Shown piece after piece: positions 11,652 through 21,981 of a stretch of 64,000 nt of DNA. Under the pieces are notes generated by a model. The model made no database searches and was not told the origin of the DNA. It was given only the letters and a program-made list of their open reading frames with translations. This DNA comes from Diaphorobacter aerolatus (GTDB lineage: Bacteria > Pseudomonadota > Gammaproteobacteria > Burkholderiales > Burkholderiaceae_C). Position 1 is the stretch's first letter. Every line of letters begins with the position of its first letter. The translations under genes were made by a program, and so were the position numbers. The stretch covers positions 4,361,501-4,425,500 of the forward strand of contig NZ_CP060783.1 in assembly GCF_014489535.1 (NCBI RefSeq), read 5' to 3'.

Positions 11652-12580
11652 TCACTCCCACTTCATCTCGCCTTTGGCGACCTTGGCGCTGAGTTCCAGC
11701 GAGGCCTCGCCGCCGAGATTCGGGAAGCGCTTCTTCATCGCCTCGATCAACTGCGTCGAATTGGCGGCCCTGGCGCTTTCCTGCTCGAAGGCGCGGATGT
11801 AGTCGGCAGTGAAATTCACGGCCGCGATGCCTTGCGGCATCGTGCCCACGAAATGTCCGGGCACGACGGCTGCGGGTTGCAATGCCCGGATGCGATCCAG
11901 CGTTGCCAGCCAGTGCTTGCGCGACTCGGGGGATTGTGTGTCCGCCATCCATACGTGCTCGCCCGCCATCACCGGCACGCCGCCCACCACCGTCTTGATC
12001 GATGGAATCCAGGCAAATGTGCGGGCCGGCGTCGGGCCATCGAGCCCGATCACCTTGATGCTTTCGCCTTCGAGCATCAGCGTGTCGCCCTTCAAGGGCT
12101 CGGGCACGATGATTTGCCGGGGGCGTTCGCGCCCAGCTTAGGGCCCCAGACCTGCAGCTTGGCGTCCCTGGTTTTCTCTATATGGGCGATGGTGCCGGGC
12201 GTGGCGACGATTCTTGCGTCCGGAAACGCGGCGCGCAGGGTGTCGAGCCCGAAGTAGTAGTCCGGGTCGCCATGGCTGACGTAGATGGTGGTGAGACGCC
12301 TGCCAGACGCCTTGATGCGGTCGGCCAGATGCCGTGCCTGCTCGGCGGAGAACTGGGCGTCAATCAGCACGGCGTCCTTTTGACCGAGCACCAGCACGGA
12401 ACTCACGGCAAAGATGGCCTTTTCGCCGGGGTTGAATACCTCGGTTGCAAGCGGCTGGCGAACCGGCTGAACTTCGGCGGCGGCCTTGTTGGCCGTGCCG
12501 GAGTTGACGGTGGAGCAGGCGGCCAAAGCCGCGGCGATGGCGAGTGCACCGGTGGTTTGCGCGAAGCGGGAAATGTTCAT
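11652..12580 (-). CDS. MBL-fold lipoprotein hydrolase, one apparent frameshift
   Basis: Metallo-beta-lactamase-fold protein with a lipoprotein signal: a hydrophobic stretch ending LAAC at residue 22. The fold is visible as DAVLIDAQFSAEQ, then IYVSHGDPDYYFGLDTL, then AGEHVWMAD and VVPGHFVGTMP. The usual zinc motif HxHxDH reads SHGDPDYY, so several zinc ligands are replaced. The frame breaks at the G5 run 12119-12123 (plus strand); one more base joins LGANAP to an in-frame VPEPLKGDTLMLEG and gives about 309 aa. The start at 12580 has AAGG 7 nt upstream. It is divergent from a LysR regulator that probably controls it. Substrate unknown. Confidence 0.75.
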
Positions 12581-12657
12581 AACGTCACCTTCGGGGAAAA
12601 CCTGAATCGTAGGCCGACTTGATTGACAGATAAATACATACGAGATAAACAGCTTGT

Positions 12658-13589
12658 ATGCCAAAAGCAAACAATCTCGAATCGAGCCACACCGGCGGTT
12701 TCGCAAGCCTGAATCGGTTGGCCTATTTCGCCGCCGTGGTCGAGGCGGGCTCGTTCACGGGGCGGCGGATCGACTCGGGATCACCAAGGCGGTCGTCAGT
12801 CAGCAGGTGGCGAGGCTGGAGCGCGAGTTCCGCACGACGCTGCTGATACGCAGTACGCGGCGCTTGCAGGTAACCGAGGCGGGCAACGCGTTCTACGCGC
12901 GCTGCGCGCGTATCCTCAAGGAGGCCGAGGACGCGTTTGACGAATTGGCGGAAACGGCCGCAGAGCCCAGCGGCGTACTGCGCCTCACGGCCCCGTTCGA
13001 CTATGGCATCGAGGTCGTCGTCCCGGCGATTGCCGCGTTTTCCACGCTGTATCCGCAATGCAAGGTGCAGGCACACTTCAACGACAGGACGCTGGACTTG
13101 CAGTCCGGCGATCTAGACATGGCGATCCGCGTGGGCTGGCTGACGCAGGACCATCTCCAGGCGCGCTTGATCGGCCATTTCGAGCAGCGGCTGGTTGCGG
13201 CACCGCATTGGCTGGATCGGCAAATGCGGATGGAGTCGCCCGACGAGCTTGCCGACATGCCGATCATTGCCAACCTGGCCCTGCGTGAGCCCACAAGGTG
13301 GCATTTCCTGTCTCGTGATGGGGCGGAGTCAATCGGCGTGACGATGAAGGCATCGCTGCTGCTGGATGCGACGCTTGCGGTGCGCGAAGCCTCGCTCTCG
13401 GGCGCCGGGCTGTGCGTTCTGCCGGACTACGTGATTCGCGCCGATCTTGCCGAAGGCCGTCTGGTCGAGGTGCTGCCTGATTGGCACCTGCCGCGCGGCG
13501 ATATCCATGCGGTGTTCCCGACCGCGCGCTTTCGGCCCGCAAAGGTGCGGGCGTTTGTGGAGGTGCTCGGCCGTAAGGTCGAGGGCTGA
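12658..13589 (+). CDS. LysR-family transcriptional regulator, one apparent frameshift
   Basis: The N-terminal winged helix-turn-helix reads LNRLAYFAAVVEAGSFTG, then after the break AADRLGITKAVVSQQVARLE. A substrate-binding domain follows, with TLDLQSGDLDMAIRVGWL, as in the GcvA/DsdC-like branch. The frame slips at the G4 run 12759-12762, where five G would restore the HTH; with it the protein is about 310 aa. It is transcribed away from the MBL-fold lipoprotein gene, the common arrangement for a LysR regulator and its target, with a 77-bp shared promoter region. Inducer unknown. Confidence 0.85.
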
Positions 13590-13599
13590 AGCCAGCGCA

Positions 13600-14082
13600 T
13601 CACGCGCTGACCGATCCTGACGACTGGGTCTGCAGATAGTTCTGCAGGCCTATCTGCGCGATCAGGCCGAGTTGCTTTTCGAGCCAGTAGGCATGGTCTT
13701 CCTCGGTATCGCGCAACTGGGCGAGCAGGATGTCGCGGCTCACGTAGTCCTGATGCTCTTCGCACAGCGCCATGGCGGCCTTGAGGTTGCCGCGCACGGT
13801 GTATTCGGTTTCCAGATCCTTCTCGATCATCTCGACCACGGTGGTACCGGGCTCGAACGCATCGGGGCGCATGTCGGGCGTGCCCGAGAGCATCAGGATG
13901 CGACGCAGGATCGCGTCGGCGTGCGCGGTTTCCTCTTCCATCTCGTGACCAATGCGCTCATACAGCCGCACAAAGCCCTGATCTTCATACTGGCGCGAAT
14001 GGATGAAGTACTGGTCGCGCGCCGCGAGTTCGCCGCGCAGCAGGCTCTTCAGGCTTTCGATGACTTCGGGGTGGCCTTGCAT
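13600..14082 (-). CDS. bfr: bacterioferritin
   Basis: An iron-storage protein forming a 24-mer with haem between subunits. 160 aa. The ferroxidase and haem features are visible: the glutamate in [12 protein letters not shown], the haem-ligand methionine in [12 protein letters not shown] (about residue 52), and later E-x2-H patterns in CEEHQDY and [13 protein letters not shown]. The start ATG at 14082 is chosen because [11 protein letters not shown] is the canonical N-terminus; longer in-frame versions add non-homologous sequence. It lies convergent to the LysR gene and is a monocistronic unit. Confidence 0.95.
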   Translation of the reverse strand: MQGHPEVIESLKSLLRGELAARDQYFIHSRQYEDQGFVRLYERIGHEMEEETAHADAILRRILMLSGTPDMRPDAFEPGTTVVEMIEKDLETEYTVRGNLKAAMALCEEHQDYVSRDILLAQLRDTEEDHAYWLEKQLGLIAQIGLQNYLQTQSSGSVSA

Positions 14083-14165
14083 GATGAACTGTTCTTTCTT
14101 TTCTGATTTCCGGGATGCCTGATTGTCCCGTGCATTGGCGCAAGCGTGCAAGTCAATCTGACTAT

Positions 14166-15365
14166 TCACAGCGCCTGCTGCGTAGCCTGATTCTGACTCG
14201 CATTCACAGACCGGCGCAGCCACCACGCGACGACCATCAACACGATCAGTGCAAAGACGTTGATGGCGCGCCAGCCCAGCGTCTGCATGAGCGCGCCGCA
14301 ACTGAACGACATGATGGCGGCGACGGCGCTATTGGTCCATTCCATGAGCGGTTGAGCCGCGGCGCGCTCCTCGGGCGAATGTGCGAGCGTGAGCAGGGTC
14401 GTGCCGGCCAGCAGCATCAGATTCCAGCCGGCGCCAAGGAGCAGCGAACTGATCAGGAACAGCGTCGCCGAGAGCCCGCTCAATGCGATCACCGCGCTGG
14501 CCGCAAGCAGCGCCGCACCGATCCAGGCCACGGGTCGCGTGCCCCAGCGATCCACCATCGACCCCGCTGCCAGCGAGGGCAGAAACATTCCCAGCACATG
14601 CCACTGGATGACATGCGTCGAAGTCACGAGCGCATGGCCGTGGACGTGCATGGCCAAGGGCGTGGCGTTCATCACGAGAATCATCAGGCCATGTCCGCAG
14701 GCCGTGATGCACAACGCCTGCCGCACGGCGGGGCGCGACCAGAGCAGCTTGCGCTGCGCGCGCTGCAATGAAGGGTCGGTCGCATCGGTTTTCGGCGTAG
14801 CGCAGCCCGGCAGCCACTTCAGAAGCACCAGCGCGCCAGACGCCAGCACCGCAATCGCCATATAGGCCCCGGCCATGGGAGTCGCAAGCCAGTTCACCGC
14901 GCGCAAGGCAAGACTGGGCGCGATCAGCGCTGCGACGATGCCGCCTGCGATCACCCATGCGGCGGCGCGGCCCTTGTGCTGCTTGTCCACGTCCTCCAGC
15001 GCGGCAAACCGGTAGAAGCCAGCCGACGCCTGATACGCTCCGAGCAACACCATCGCCACGCAGAACAAGGCAAAGTTCTGCCAATGCACGGCCAAGGTCG
15101 CGAGCAGGCCCGCTGCGATGCCGAATACCGCGCCGCGTTGCAGCCCGCGCCTGCGCCCGAGCCCTTGCATCCAGCGCGCGATCGTGCCCACGGCCAATAG
15201 GTTGCCGAGCACCAGCAATGCCAGCGGCAGCGTCGCCAGCATCGGCCACGGCGAGAGGCGCTGGCCGACCAGCGCCGTGAGCGCAATGCCGATGATCGAG
15301 CACGACCAGTACAGCGCTTGTGCCGCGCTAAGCACGGCCAGTGAGGGATAGCGACGCAAAATCAT
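14166..15365 (-). CDS. MFS transporter
   Basis: A 399-aa, twelve-helix major facilitator superfamily protein. Repeated hydrophobic segments and typical cytoplasmic loops ([15 protein letters not shown] after the third helix, [11 protein letters not shown] in the second half) identify the fold. The start at 15365 ([12 protein letters not shown]) begins just before the first helix; longer upstream reading adds an unrelated arginine-rich segment. It is followed by the divergent-in-function but co-oriented GlxA-type regulator gene upstream. Substrate cannot be told from sequence. Confidence 0.85.
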   Translation of the reverse strand: MILRRYPSLAVLSAAQALYWSCSIIGIALTALVGQRLSPWPMLATLPLALLVLGNLLAVGTIARWMQGLGRRRGLQRGAVFGIAAGLLATLAVHWQNFALFCVAMVLLGAYQASAGFYRFAALEDVDKQHKGRAAAWVIAGGIVAALIAPSLALRAVNWLATPMAGAYMAIAVLASGALVLLKWLPGCATPKTDATDPSLQRAQRKLLWSRPAVRQALCITACGHGLMILVMNATPLAMHVHGHALVTSTHVIQWHVLGMFLPSLAAGSMVDRWGTRPVAWIGAALLAASAVIALSGLSATLFLISSLLLGAGWNLMLLAGTTLLTLAHSPEERAAAQPLMEWTNSAVAAIMSFSCGALMQTLGWRAINVFALIVLMVVAWWLRRSVNASQNQATQQAL

Positions 15366-15478
15366 GAGGGCTTTCGGCTGAGGTGGGGCGAAGGAAAAAA
15401 AGCGCGGCAAACTCCATCCGCGCGCGTGCCTGAAGCAGCGCGAAGTCGGGGCGGTGAGGTGCCTGAAGGCGCGCTGGA

Positions 15479-16519
15479 TCAGCCCGAGCCAAAGCGTTCT
15501 GCAAACGCCACGGGGCTCACGGCCAGATGTTTGTGGAAGCTGCGGCGCAGGTTCTCGGGATGGCCGAATCCGCACAGCCGCGCCACGGTGGCGACCGATG
15601 CCTGGCGCTGGCCGAGCAGTGCCGATGCGGCCTCGAGACGCACGCGCTCCACATACCGGGCGGGTGTCGTGCCCAGCTCCTTGTGAAACACGCGCGCCAG
15701 CGTGCGCGGTGGCAGGCAAGCCTGTTCCGCAAGTCGTTCGACGCTCAGATCGGCACCGATCTGGCCGGGAATCCAGTCGAGCAGCATGGCCAGACGCGGC
15801 GCATGCGTGGTCTCCGCAGTGAGCAGCGGGCTGAACTGCGCCTGTCCGCCGGGCCTGCGCATGAACATCACAAGCTGCCGCGCGACCGCGAGCGCCGTCG
15901 CGCGGCCCAGATCGGCCTCGACTAGCGCGAGCGCCAGATCGATCCCGGCCGTGACGCCTGCCGACGTGAAGATGTGGCCATAGACCGCGTGGCCCGCCTC
16001 GAAGGTGTGCAGCCGGTCGCTGTCCACCGCAATATCGGGATGGCCCGCGCGCAGCTCATCGATCCGGCACCAGTGCGTGGTCGCCGCGTGACCATCGAGC
16101 AGCCCGGCGCGGGCCAGCACAAGAGCGCCCGAACACACGGAGCCAAGCCGCATCACGCCGGGCTCGATGTCGCGCAGCCAGCGGCGAAGCTCCTCGTCGT
16201 GTTGCACTTCGTCGATGCCATCGCCGCCGGGAATCAGGACCGTGCTGTTGGCGGGCAATTCCAGATTGCGCCAGCCGTGGTCGGCCAGCAACTTCAAGCC
16301 GCAGGACGTGGTGACCGCGCCCGCTGAACGGGCCACCAATTGCGTTTGATACCAGGTACGCAGACCCTGCCTCGCGCGCACGTCGTTGGCGGTGGCAAAC
16401 ACCTGTAGCGGCCCGACGATGTCGAGGCTCATGGCATTGTCGTAGCCCACGCTGACCACCAGATGGCCCTCGCTGGCGCGGCGCGTGCTGACTGCAGGAA
16501 TGGATGGTTTGGCTGGCAT
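15479..16519 (-). CDS. GlxA-type AraC family transcriptional regulator (DJ-1/PfpI + HTH)
   Basis: 346 aa. The N-terminal DJ-1/PfpI (class I glutamine amidotransferase-like) domain includes the nucleophile-elbow region [20 protein letters not shown]. The C-terminal AraC double HTH has [25 protein letters not shown]. Such regulators often control neighbouring catabolic or transport genes. The MFS gene lies 113 bp downstream on the same strand, so it may be the target. The start at 16519 gives [11 protein letters not shown]; the 5' region faces lgt divergently. Confidence 0.9.
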   Translation of the reverse strand: MPAKPSIPAVSTRRASEGHLVVSVGYDNAMSLDIVGPLQVFATANDVRARQGLRTWYQTQLVARSAGAVTTSCGLKLLADHGWRNLELPANSTVLIPGGDGIDEVQHDEELRRWLRDIEPGVMRLGSVCSGALVLARAGLLDGHAATTHWCRIDELRAGHPDIAVDSDRLHTFEAGHAVYGHIFTSAGVTAGIDLALALVEADLGRATALAVARQLVMFMRRPGGQAQFSPLLTAETTHAPRLAMLLDWIPGQIGADLSVERLAEQACLPPRTLARVFHKELGTTPARYVERVRLEAASALLGQRQASVATVARLCGFGHPENLRRSFHKHLAVSPVAFAERFGSG

Positions 16520-16627
16520 GCGCCAAGTGTGCAGCGGCGGGCATTTGGCAGCAAGGACATTGTTCCCACAAATTTTGCCACCCTGACTGACACGCCTCTC
16601 CGTCATTCATGCGGCACAATGCCGCCC

Positions 16628-17443
16628 ATGCTGACGTACCCGCATATCGACCCTGTCGCCCTGCAAATCGGGCCTCTTGCCATCCACTGGTATGGCATCA
16701 CCTATCTTGTCGCCTTTGGACTGTTCATGTTTCTCGGCACGCGCAGGCTGAAACACGAGCCCTATGCCTCGATGACAGGCGACCGCGCCTGGACGCGCAA
16801 GGACGTGGAAGACATCCTGTTCCTCGGCGTGGTTGGCGTGGTGGTGGGCGGGCGCCTTGGCTACTGCCTGTTCTACAAGCCAGGCTACTACCTCACTCAT
16901 CCGCTCGAAATTTTCTATGTATGGCAGGGTGGCATGAGCTTTCATGGCGGCATGCTCGGCGTGATCGCGGCAATGATGTGGTTTGCCCATTCGCGCAAAC
17001 GGCACTGGCTCGAGGTGACCGATTTCATTGCTCCGTGCGTGCCAACCGGCCTCGCGGCGGGTCGGATCGGTAATTTCATCAACGGCGAACTCTGGGGTCG
17101 CTTCTCCAGCCCGGACCTCCCATGGGGCATGGTGTTCCCGCAAAGCGGCTCGATGATGCCGCGCCACCCCTCGCAGATCTACCAGTTTCTGATGGAGGGG
17201 CTGCTGCTGTTCATCCTGCTGTGGTTGTACGCGCGCAAGCCGCGCAAACTCGGCGAGGTGTCGGCGGCGTTCCTCGTGGGCTACGGCGTGTTCCGCTTCA
17301 TCGCGGAGTATTTCCGCGAGCCCGATGACTTCCTCGGCATCCTGTCGATGGGATTGAGCATGGGCCAATGGCTGTGCCTGCCGATGATTCTGGCAGGGGC
17401 GGCCATGTGGGGCTGGGCGCACCGACGGCCCGCCAGCGCTTGA
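16628..17443 (+). CDS. lgt: prolipoprotein diacylglyceryl transferase
   Basis: An inner-membrane enzyme that transfers diacylglycerol from phosphatidylglycerol to the lipobox cysteine, the first step of lipoprotein maturation. 271 aa with seven membrane segments. The Lgt signature [14 protein letters not shown] and the upstream SFHGGMLG motif with the essential histidine are intact. ATG 16628 ([23 protein letters not shown]) is the canonical start; a second ATG three codons upstream is possible. A strong hairpin follows the gene. Confidence 0.97.
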   Translation: MLTYPHIDPVALQIGPLAIHWYGITYLVAFGLFMFLGTRRLKHEPYASMTGDRAWTRKDVEDILFLGVVGVVVGGRLGYCLFYKPGYYLTHPLEIFYVWQGGMSFHGGMLGVIAAMMWFAHSRKRHWLEVTDFIAPCVPTGLAAGRIGNFINGELWGRFSSPDLPWGMVFPQSGSMMPRHPSQIYQFLMEGLLLFILLWLYARKPRKLGEVSAAFLVGYGVFRFIAEYFREPDDFLGILSMGLSMGQWLCLPMILAGAAMWGWAHRRPASA

Positions 17444-17462
17444 TAGCTGCGAAGGGTGTAGT

Positions 17463-17492
17463 CCCGTTCAGCATCCGCGAGGACTGAACGGG
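17463..17492 (+). terminator. hairpin downstream of lgt
   Basis: Perfect 9-bp stem CCCGTTCAG (17463-17471) / CTGAACGGG (17484-17492) with a 12-nt loop, 20 bp after the lgt stop. It lacks a U tract, so it is a probable but not classical terminator. Confidence 0.55.
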
Positions 17493-17630
17493 CGCGGACT
17501 CGCAACCGCATCATCGTTTCTCGCAAACATGCTCGGTAGTTTCCCGCAAGACGGATTCTCTCAGCATCGTCATAATTATTGAAAATTACGATGATGTTTT
17601 CCAATTGCCGACAATTGACTGCCAAAGGCG

Positions 17631-18317
17631 GTGAGTTGCGGTATTGACGAGCGTACCTTGACCCATTCCCTGCATGACCAAGCCGCCGAACGGCTGCGCG
17701 AGCTGATTTTTGACGGAACGCTGCCGCCCGGGAGCTTTCTGGATGAAGTCCGTTTGTGTGAGCGACTCGAGATTTCGCGCACGCCGCTGCGCGAAGCGCT
17801 CAAGGTGCTCGTGGCCGAGGGATTGGCCCGGCACGAGCCGCGCCGGGGTTGCTTCGTGGCGCAGATCACCGAGCGCGATGTGGATGAGATATTTCCGGTG
17901 ATCGGCCTGCTCGAAGGGCGAGCGGTTTTCGAGGCCACGCAGAACGCCACCCAGGCCGACATCAATGCGCTCGAGCGCCTGCATGAGCGGCTTGAACGCC
18001 ACGCGGAAGACGGCGAAATCAACGAATACTATGCCGCCAATCTCGCGATTCATGAAGCCTTCATCACGCTTGCGGACAACCGCTGGCTCGCGCAGAGCAT
18101 TGGCGATCTGCGCAAGATTTTGCGTCTCGCACGGCTTCAGCAACTGCACGCGCCCGGACGCCTGAACCAAAGCCTGTCGGAGCATCTCGCGGTATTCGCG
18201 GCGCTCAAAAGGCGCGACGCCGCTGCCGCCGAGCAGGCCATGCGCCACCATCTTCTGGCCCAACACGAGGCGCTGCGCGAGTTGGCGCGCCTCCATTCTT
18301 CCCGGATCGCATCATGA
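17631..18317 (+). CDS. matR: GntR-family (FadR/FCD) regulator of malonate genes, MatR-like
   Basis: 228 aa. The N-terminal winged HTH (AAERLRELIFDGTLPPG, then LCERLEISRTPLREALKVL) is followed by an all-helical FCD ligand domain with the metal-binding pattern (NLAIHEAFI, and histidines near the C-terminus). The gene overlaps malonyl-CoA decarboxylase by 4 bp (ATGA). This is the order known from rhizobial matRABC, where MatR represses the malonate genes until malonate binds. Naming rests on that context. Just upstream is an A+T-rich inverted repeat, TAATT (17573-17577)/AATTA (17584-17588), which could be part of an operator. Confidence 0.85.
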   Translation: MSCGIDERTLTHSLHDQAAERLRELIFDGTLPPGSFLDEVRLCERLEISRTPLREALKVLVAEGLARHEPRRGCFVAQITERDVDEIFPVIGLLEGRAVFEATQNATQADINALERLHERLERHAEDGEINEYYAANLAIHEAFITLADNRWLAQSIGDLRKILRLARLQQLHAPGRLNQSLSEHLAVFAALKRRDAAAAEQAMRHHLLAQHEALRELARLHSSRIAS

Positions 18318-19816
18318 ACGCCGCCACGACCTGGTTATCCCGCAACGTCGCCCGTTTTCTGGGCAGCGACTCGAAGCCCGCCGAACCCACCGGCACAGGC
18401 GCAAGTACCAAGGACACCGCTCCGCGCTCCACGCACGAGCGCCTTGCGGCGACGCTGCGCCGCAATGGCGAAGCGCTGTCGCCGCGCGCGCTGCGGCGGG
18501 TGCTGACCGATCTGCAGGAGGTGGTTGCGCCGCGCGTGAGCGAGATGGAGGGCGGGCGCCGTGCCCAAGCCGTTGCCGCGTGGTACGCGGCGGCCAGCGC
18601 GCAGGAGCGCCGCGATCTCTGGTTGCTGATGTGCGAGCAGTTCACACCCGATGCGGCGCGCGTGAAGAACGCGCAGCAGAAATACGTGGCCGCCGTGGGC
18701 ACGCCCGATGCGCCACAGGCCGAGGCCCAGTTGCGCCGCGTGCTGACCTCACCGCGCACGCGACTGGTACAGCGCTTTGCGGCATTTCCGAACGGCATGC
18801 GCTTTCTCGTCGATCTGCGCGCCGAACTGCTGCCGCATCTCAAGAGCGACAAGCGCCTGATGCCGCTTGAGGCAGAGCTGGAACAGTTGTTCGCCACATG
18901 GTTCGACGTGGCGTTCCTGGAGCTCAAGCGCCTGTCCTGGGATTCGCCCGCGTCGCTGCTCGAAAAGCTGATCAAATACGAGGCTGTGCACGATATCCGC
19001 AGCTGGGCGGATCTGAAGAACCGCCTGGACAGCGACCGCCGCTGCTACGGCTTCTTTCACCCGCGCCTTCCCAATGAACCACTGATCTTCGTGGAGATCG
19101 CGCTGGTGGCCGACATTTCGGCAAGCATCACGCCGCTCCTGGACGAAACCGCCGCGCCGTCCGATCTGGGCAAGGCGACGACGGCGATCTTCTATTCGAT
19201 CAGCAACACGCAGACTGGCCTGCGCGGCGTGAGCTTTGGCGATTCGCTGATCAAGCATGTGGTCGAGACGCTGAATGCGGAGTTTCCCAAGCTCAAGCGC
19301 TTTGCCACGCTGTCGCCGATTCCCGGCTTCCGCTCCTGGCTCAACAAGAACTGCGCCGCTCAATTGCAATTGCTTGACGAAAAACGTCTGGCGGAACTGG
19401 GCCGGGAACTGGGCCGGGAACTGGGCCGGGAACTGGGCCGGGAACTGGGCCGGGAACCGGGCGCGGAGCCGCCGCAGCCTGCCCAGGTGCTGGCAGCAGC
19501 GGATGCCCAGGCGCTGGAGCTCGATGCGAAGTCGCCCCTGCGCCAGTTCGTGACCGAATGCGCGGCGCGGTATCTGGGCCGCACGCTCGTGGACGACAAG
19601 CCGATCGATCCCGTCGCCCGCTTTCACCTGGGTAACGGCGCGCGTGTCGAACGCCTCAACTGGGCGGGTGACCCGTCGGCCAAGGGCGGCAAGCAGTCGT
19701 TCGGGATGATGGTGAACTATCTGTACGACCTCAAACGCATCGACAAGCATCGCGGCCTGCTGGCTGAGGGGCGTATCCCGGTCTCCAGCGAAATCGATTC
19801 GCTTTGCAGGGACTGA
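18314..19816 (+). CDS. matA: malonyl-CoA decarboxylase
   Basis: Decarboxylates malonyl-CoA to acetyl-CoA, completing malonate breakdown after MatB. 500 aa with an N-terminal helical domain and a C-terminal GNAT-like catalytic domain. The catalytic-region signatures HPRLPNEPLIFVEIAL, SISNTQTGLRG and FHLGNGARVERLNW (catalytic histidine) are all present. Between the segment ending LNKN and the C-terminal core sits a unique insertion of five LGRE units encoded by a 12-bp minisatellite (19397-19456). The frame is unaffected because the unit is 12 bp. The start overlaps the matR stop. Confidence 0.93.
   Translation: MNAATTWLSRNVARFLGSDSKPAEPTGTGASTKDTAPRSTHERLAATLRRNGEALSPRALRRVLTDLQEVVAPRVSEMEGGRRAQAVAAWYAAASAQERRDLWLLMCEQFTPDAARVKNAQQKYVAAVGTPDAPQAEAQLRRVLTSPRTRLVQRFAAFPNGMRFLVDLRAELLPHLKSDKRLMPLEAELEQLFATWFDVAFLELKRLSWDSPASLLEKLIKYEAVHDIRSWADLKNRLDSDRRCYGFFHPRLPNEPLIFVEIALVADISASITPLLDETAAPSDLGKATTAIFYSISNTQTGLRGVSFGDSLIKHVVETLNAEFPKLKRFATLSPIPGFRSWLNKNCAAQLQLLDEKRLAELGRELGRELGRELGRELGREPGAEPPQPAQVLAAADAQALELDAKSPLRQFVTECAARYLGRTLVDDKPIDPVARFHLGNGARVERLNWAGDPSAKGGKQSFGMMVNYLYDLKRIDKHRGLLAEGRIPVSSEIDSLCRD
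19397..19456 (+). repeat. 12-bp coding minisatellite, five perfect copies
   Basis: CTGGGCCGGGAA is repeated five times head to tail inside malonyl-CoA decarboxylase, encoding (Leu-Gly-Arg-Glu)5; a degenerate sixth unit (PGAE) follows. Perfect identity of the copies suggests recent expansion or slippage. Confidence 0.95.
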
Positions 19817-19954
19817 TGTCTTTGGGTTGTTGACTTTGAAGTATCGTTTGTCAATAGCAAAAGCGATGGACTGACAAAGCACGGAAATTGCGGATCATTG
19901 AAGGCTATGCATTCGGCCTGCAAGCGCGCATGTGGCGGCTCTTGCGGCATCCAT

Positions 19955-19987
19955 TCAATCAATCAATCAACCAACCAACCAACCAAC
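19955..19987 (+). repeat. tetranucleotide tract (TCAA)n then (CCAA)n
   Basis: About four TCAA units run directly into about four CCAA units, ending immediately before an ATG (19988) upstream of the TctC-type gene. If a longer open reading frame starting near 19904 were translated, the tract would lie in its coding part. Confidence 0.9.
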
Positions 19988-20014
19988 ATGAAAAGTCAGA
20001 ACGAGGAACGAGAC

Positions 20015-21057
20015 ATGCAAGACAAAAACGGCCTTGGCGCAGGGCAGGGCGCTGACCACATCATGATGCCGCGAAGGAATGTGTTGCGCGCGGCGGGTGC
20101 AGCGGGACTGGTGATGGCCGGTGCCGGGCGCAGCTTCGCAGCCGATCCCGCTGCAAGCAGTTGGCCGAGCAAGCCCGTCACGCTTGTCGTTCCTTTCCCT
20201 GCGGGTGGGGAACCGATGCGTTCGCGCGGCCGCTTGCGGCGCAGTTCTCCAAATCGACAGGCAAGACGCTGGTGATCGACAACCGGGGCGGTGCCGGCGG
20301 CACGGTGGGTGCAAGCATCGCTGCCCGGCTTCCGCACGACGGCTACGGCCTGTTCATGGGAGCGGTGCATCACGCCATCGCTCCGTCGATGTATCCCAAG
20401 CTCGACTACGACATCGAAAAGGATTTCGTGCCGCTCGCGCTGCTGGCCAATGTGCCGCAGGTCATCGTCGTCAATCCACGCAACGTGGTTGCCAAGGATT
20501 TCAAGCAGTTTCTGGCGATGATCAAGGCCAATCCAGGCAAGTACAACTACGGCTCGGCGGGTTCGGGAACATCGCATCATCTGGCCGGTGAACTGTTCAA
20601 GATCCAGACCAACACCTTCATCACCCACATTCCCTATCGCGGGGCTGGTCCCGCGCTGCAAGACCTGATCGGCGGCAATGTGGACATGATGTTCGACGGG
20701 TTGGGCTCGTCGGCCGCACACATCAAGGCCGGGCGCATCAAACCGATGATGGTCTCGGGCGGCAAGCGCAACCCGTCACTGCCCGACGTGCCGTGTGCCG
20801 CCGAAGTCGGGTTGCCAGAATACACCGTCACGACCTGGTATGGCCTCTGGGCGCCCAAGGGCACCTCGCCCGAGATGGCCGCGCGCATCACGCAAGAATT
20901 CAACAAGCTCGGTCAGGTCGATGAGGTCAAGGCCGTGTGGGCGAGCAACGGTGCGGAATTCGGCACGCTGTCGTCGCAGGATTTCGGCAAGATGGTGAGC
21001 GCGGAGGTCAAGCGCTGGGCGCAGGTGGTGAAGGCGTCGGGCGCGAAACTCGAGTGA
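20015..21057 (+). CDS. TctC-type (Bug family) solute-binding protein, one apparent frameshift
   Basis: Periplasmic binding protein of the tripartite tricarboxylate transporter family. A twin-arginine-like leader (PRRNVLRAAGAAGLVMAGAG) precedes the mature KPVTLVVPFPAGG start. The frame slips at the G4 run 20207-20210; five G restores AGGGTDAFARPLAAQ and a protein of about 347 aa. Conserved Bug features include DNRGGAGGTVGA and NYGSAGSGTSHHLAGE. The start at 20015 has GAGG 8 nt upstream; 19988 is an alternative. Its place between malonyl-CoA decarboxylase and synthetase suggests malonate as ligand. No TctA or TctB membrane gene is in the window. Confidence 0.85.
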
Positions 21058-21115
21058 CAGCGCCTGCTCGCGCGGTATGCTTGCATCGCAATACCGGCCC
21101 CGACGCACGATACCC

Positions 21116-21865
21116 ATGACGCCCGAACTGCATCTGCACCATCACGTTGCCACCATCACGCTCAAACGAGCCGATGTCGCGAATCGGCTGGCTCCCGAGG
21201 ACCTCCCCGTCATCATTTCGCATGTCGAAGAGATCAACGCATCTGAGGATGTGCGCGTGCTGGTGCTGCGCAGCGAGGGCAAATATTTTTGCAGCGGCTA
21301 TGACATTTCCGAGGTCAGGAACAGCCAGGACAAGGGTAGCAGCTTTGGCGAGATGGTCGATGCCGTGGAGCAATGTCGCGCCGTGACCATCGCGGTGATT
21401 CACGGCGGCGTCTACGGCGGCGCGACCGACATGGCGCTGGCATGCGACTTTCGCGTGGGTGCGACTCCCGCCGAGATGTTCATGCCGGCCGCACGCCTGG
21501 GGCTGCATTTCTACCAGGCGGGGCTGGAGCGCTACGTGTCGCGCCTTGGTCTCGACACCGCCAAGCGTTTGTTCCTGACCTGCGAGCGCCTGAACTCCGC
21601 CGAAATGAAGTCCTGCGGATTTCTCACGCATCTGGTGGAGAGCGAAGCGCTCCCGGAAACCGTGGGCGCGCTCACCGACACGCTCAGCGCCATGGCGCCA
21701 CTGCCGCTGTTTGGCATGAAAAAGCATTTGAACCTGATCGCGCGCGGCCTGCACGACGGCGAGGCGATTGCGCGCGACGTCTTCCAGACCGTGCAATCGG
21801 AAGACCTCAAGGAAGGTGGAACGGCCTGGCGTGAAAAACGCAAGCCGGTGTTCAAGGGGCGCTGA
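21116..21865 (+). CDS. enoyl-CoA hydratase/isomerase (crotonase) family protein
   Basis: 249 aa. The crotonase oxyanion-hole segments are present (YFCSGYDISEV and HGGVYGGATDMALACDFRVG). The two glutamates that catalyse hydration in classical enoyl-CoA hydratases are replaced: the usual GGGxE reads GGATD and the usual PExxLG reads PAARLG. It may therefore be a decarboxylase, a thioesterase or another CoA-ester enzyme rather than a hydratase. It lies in the malonate operon between the binding protein and matB, so a malonyl- or methylmalonyl-type CoA substrate is a reasonable guess. Confidence 0.8.
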   Translation: MTPELHLHHHVATITLKRADVANRLAPEDLPVIISHVEEINASEDVRVLVLRSEGKYFCSGYDISEVRNSQDKGSSFGEMVDAVEQCRAVTIAVIHGGVYGGATDMALACDFRVGATPAEMFMPAARLGLHFYQAGLERYVSRLGLDTAKRLFLTCERLNSAEMKSCGFLTHLVESEALPETVGALTDTLSAMAPLPLFGMKKHLNLIARGLHDGEAIARDVFQTVQSEDLKEGGTAWREKRKPVFKGR

Positions 21866-21981
21866 CAACGCATACTTTTTTAGGACCTGTGAGCGATTCG
21901 AAATTTCAGATCTACAGACGCTGCGCCATCGCCGGGCCACTTCATCGGCAGCTTGCGCAACCCAACCCACGAGTCTTTGAG

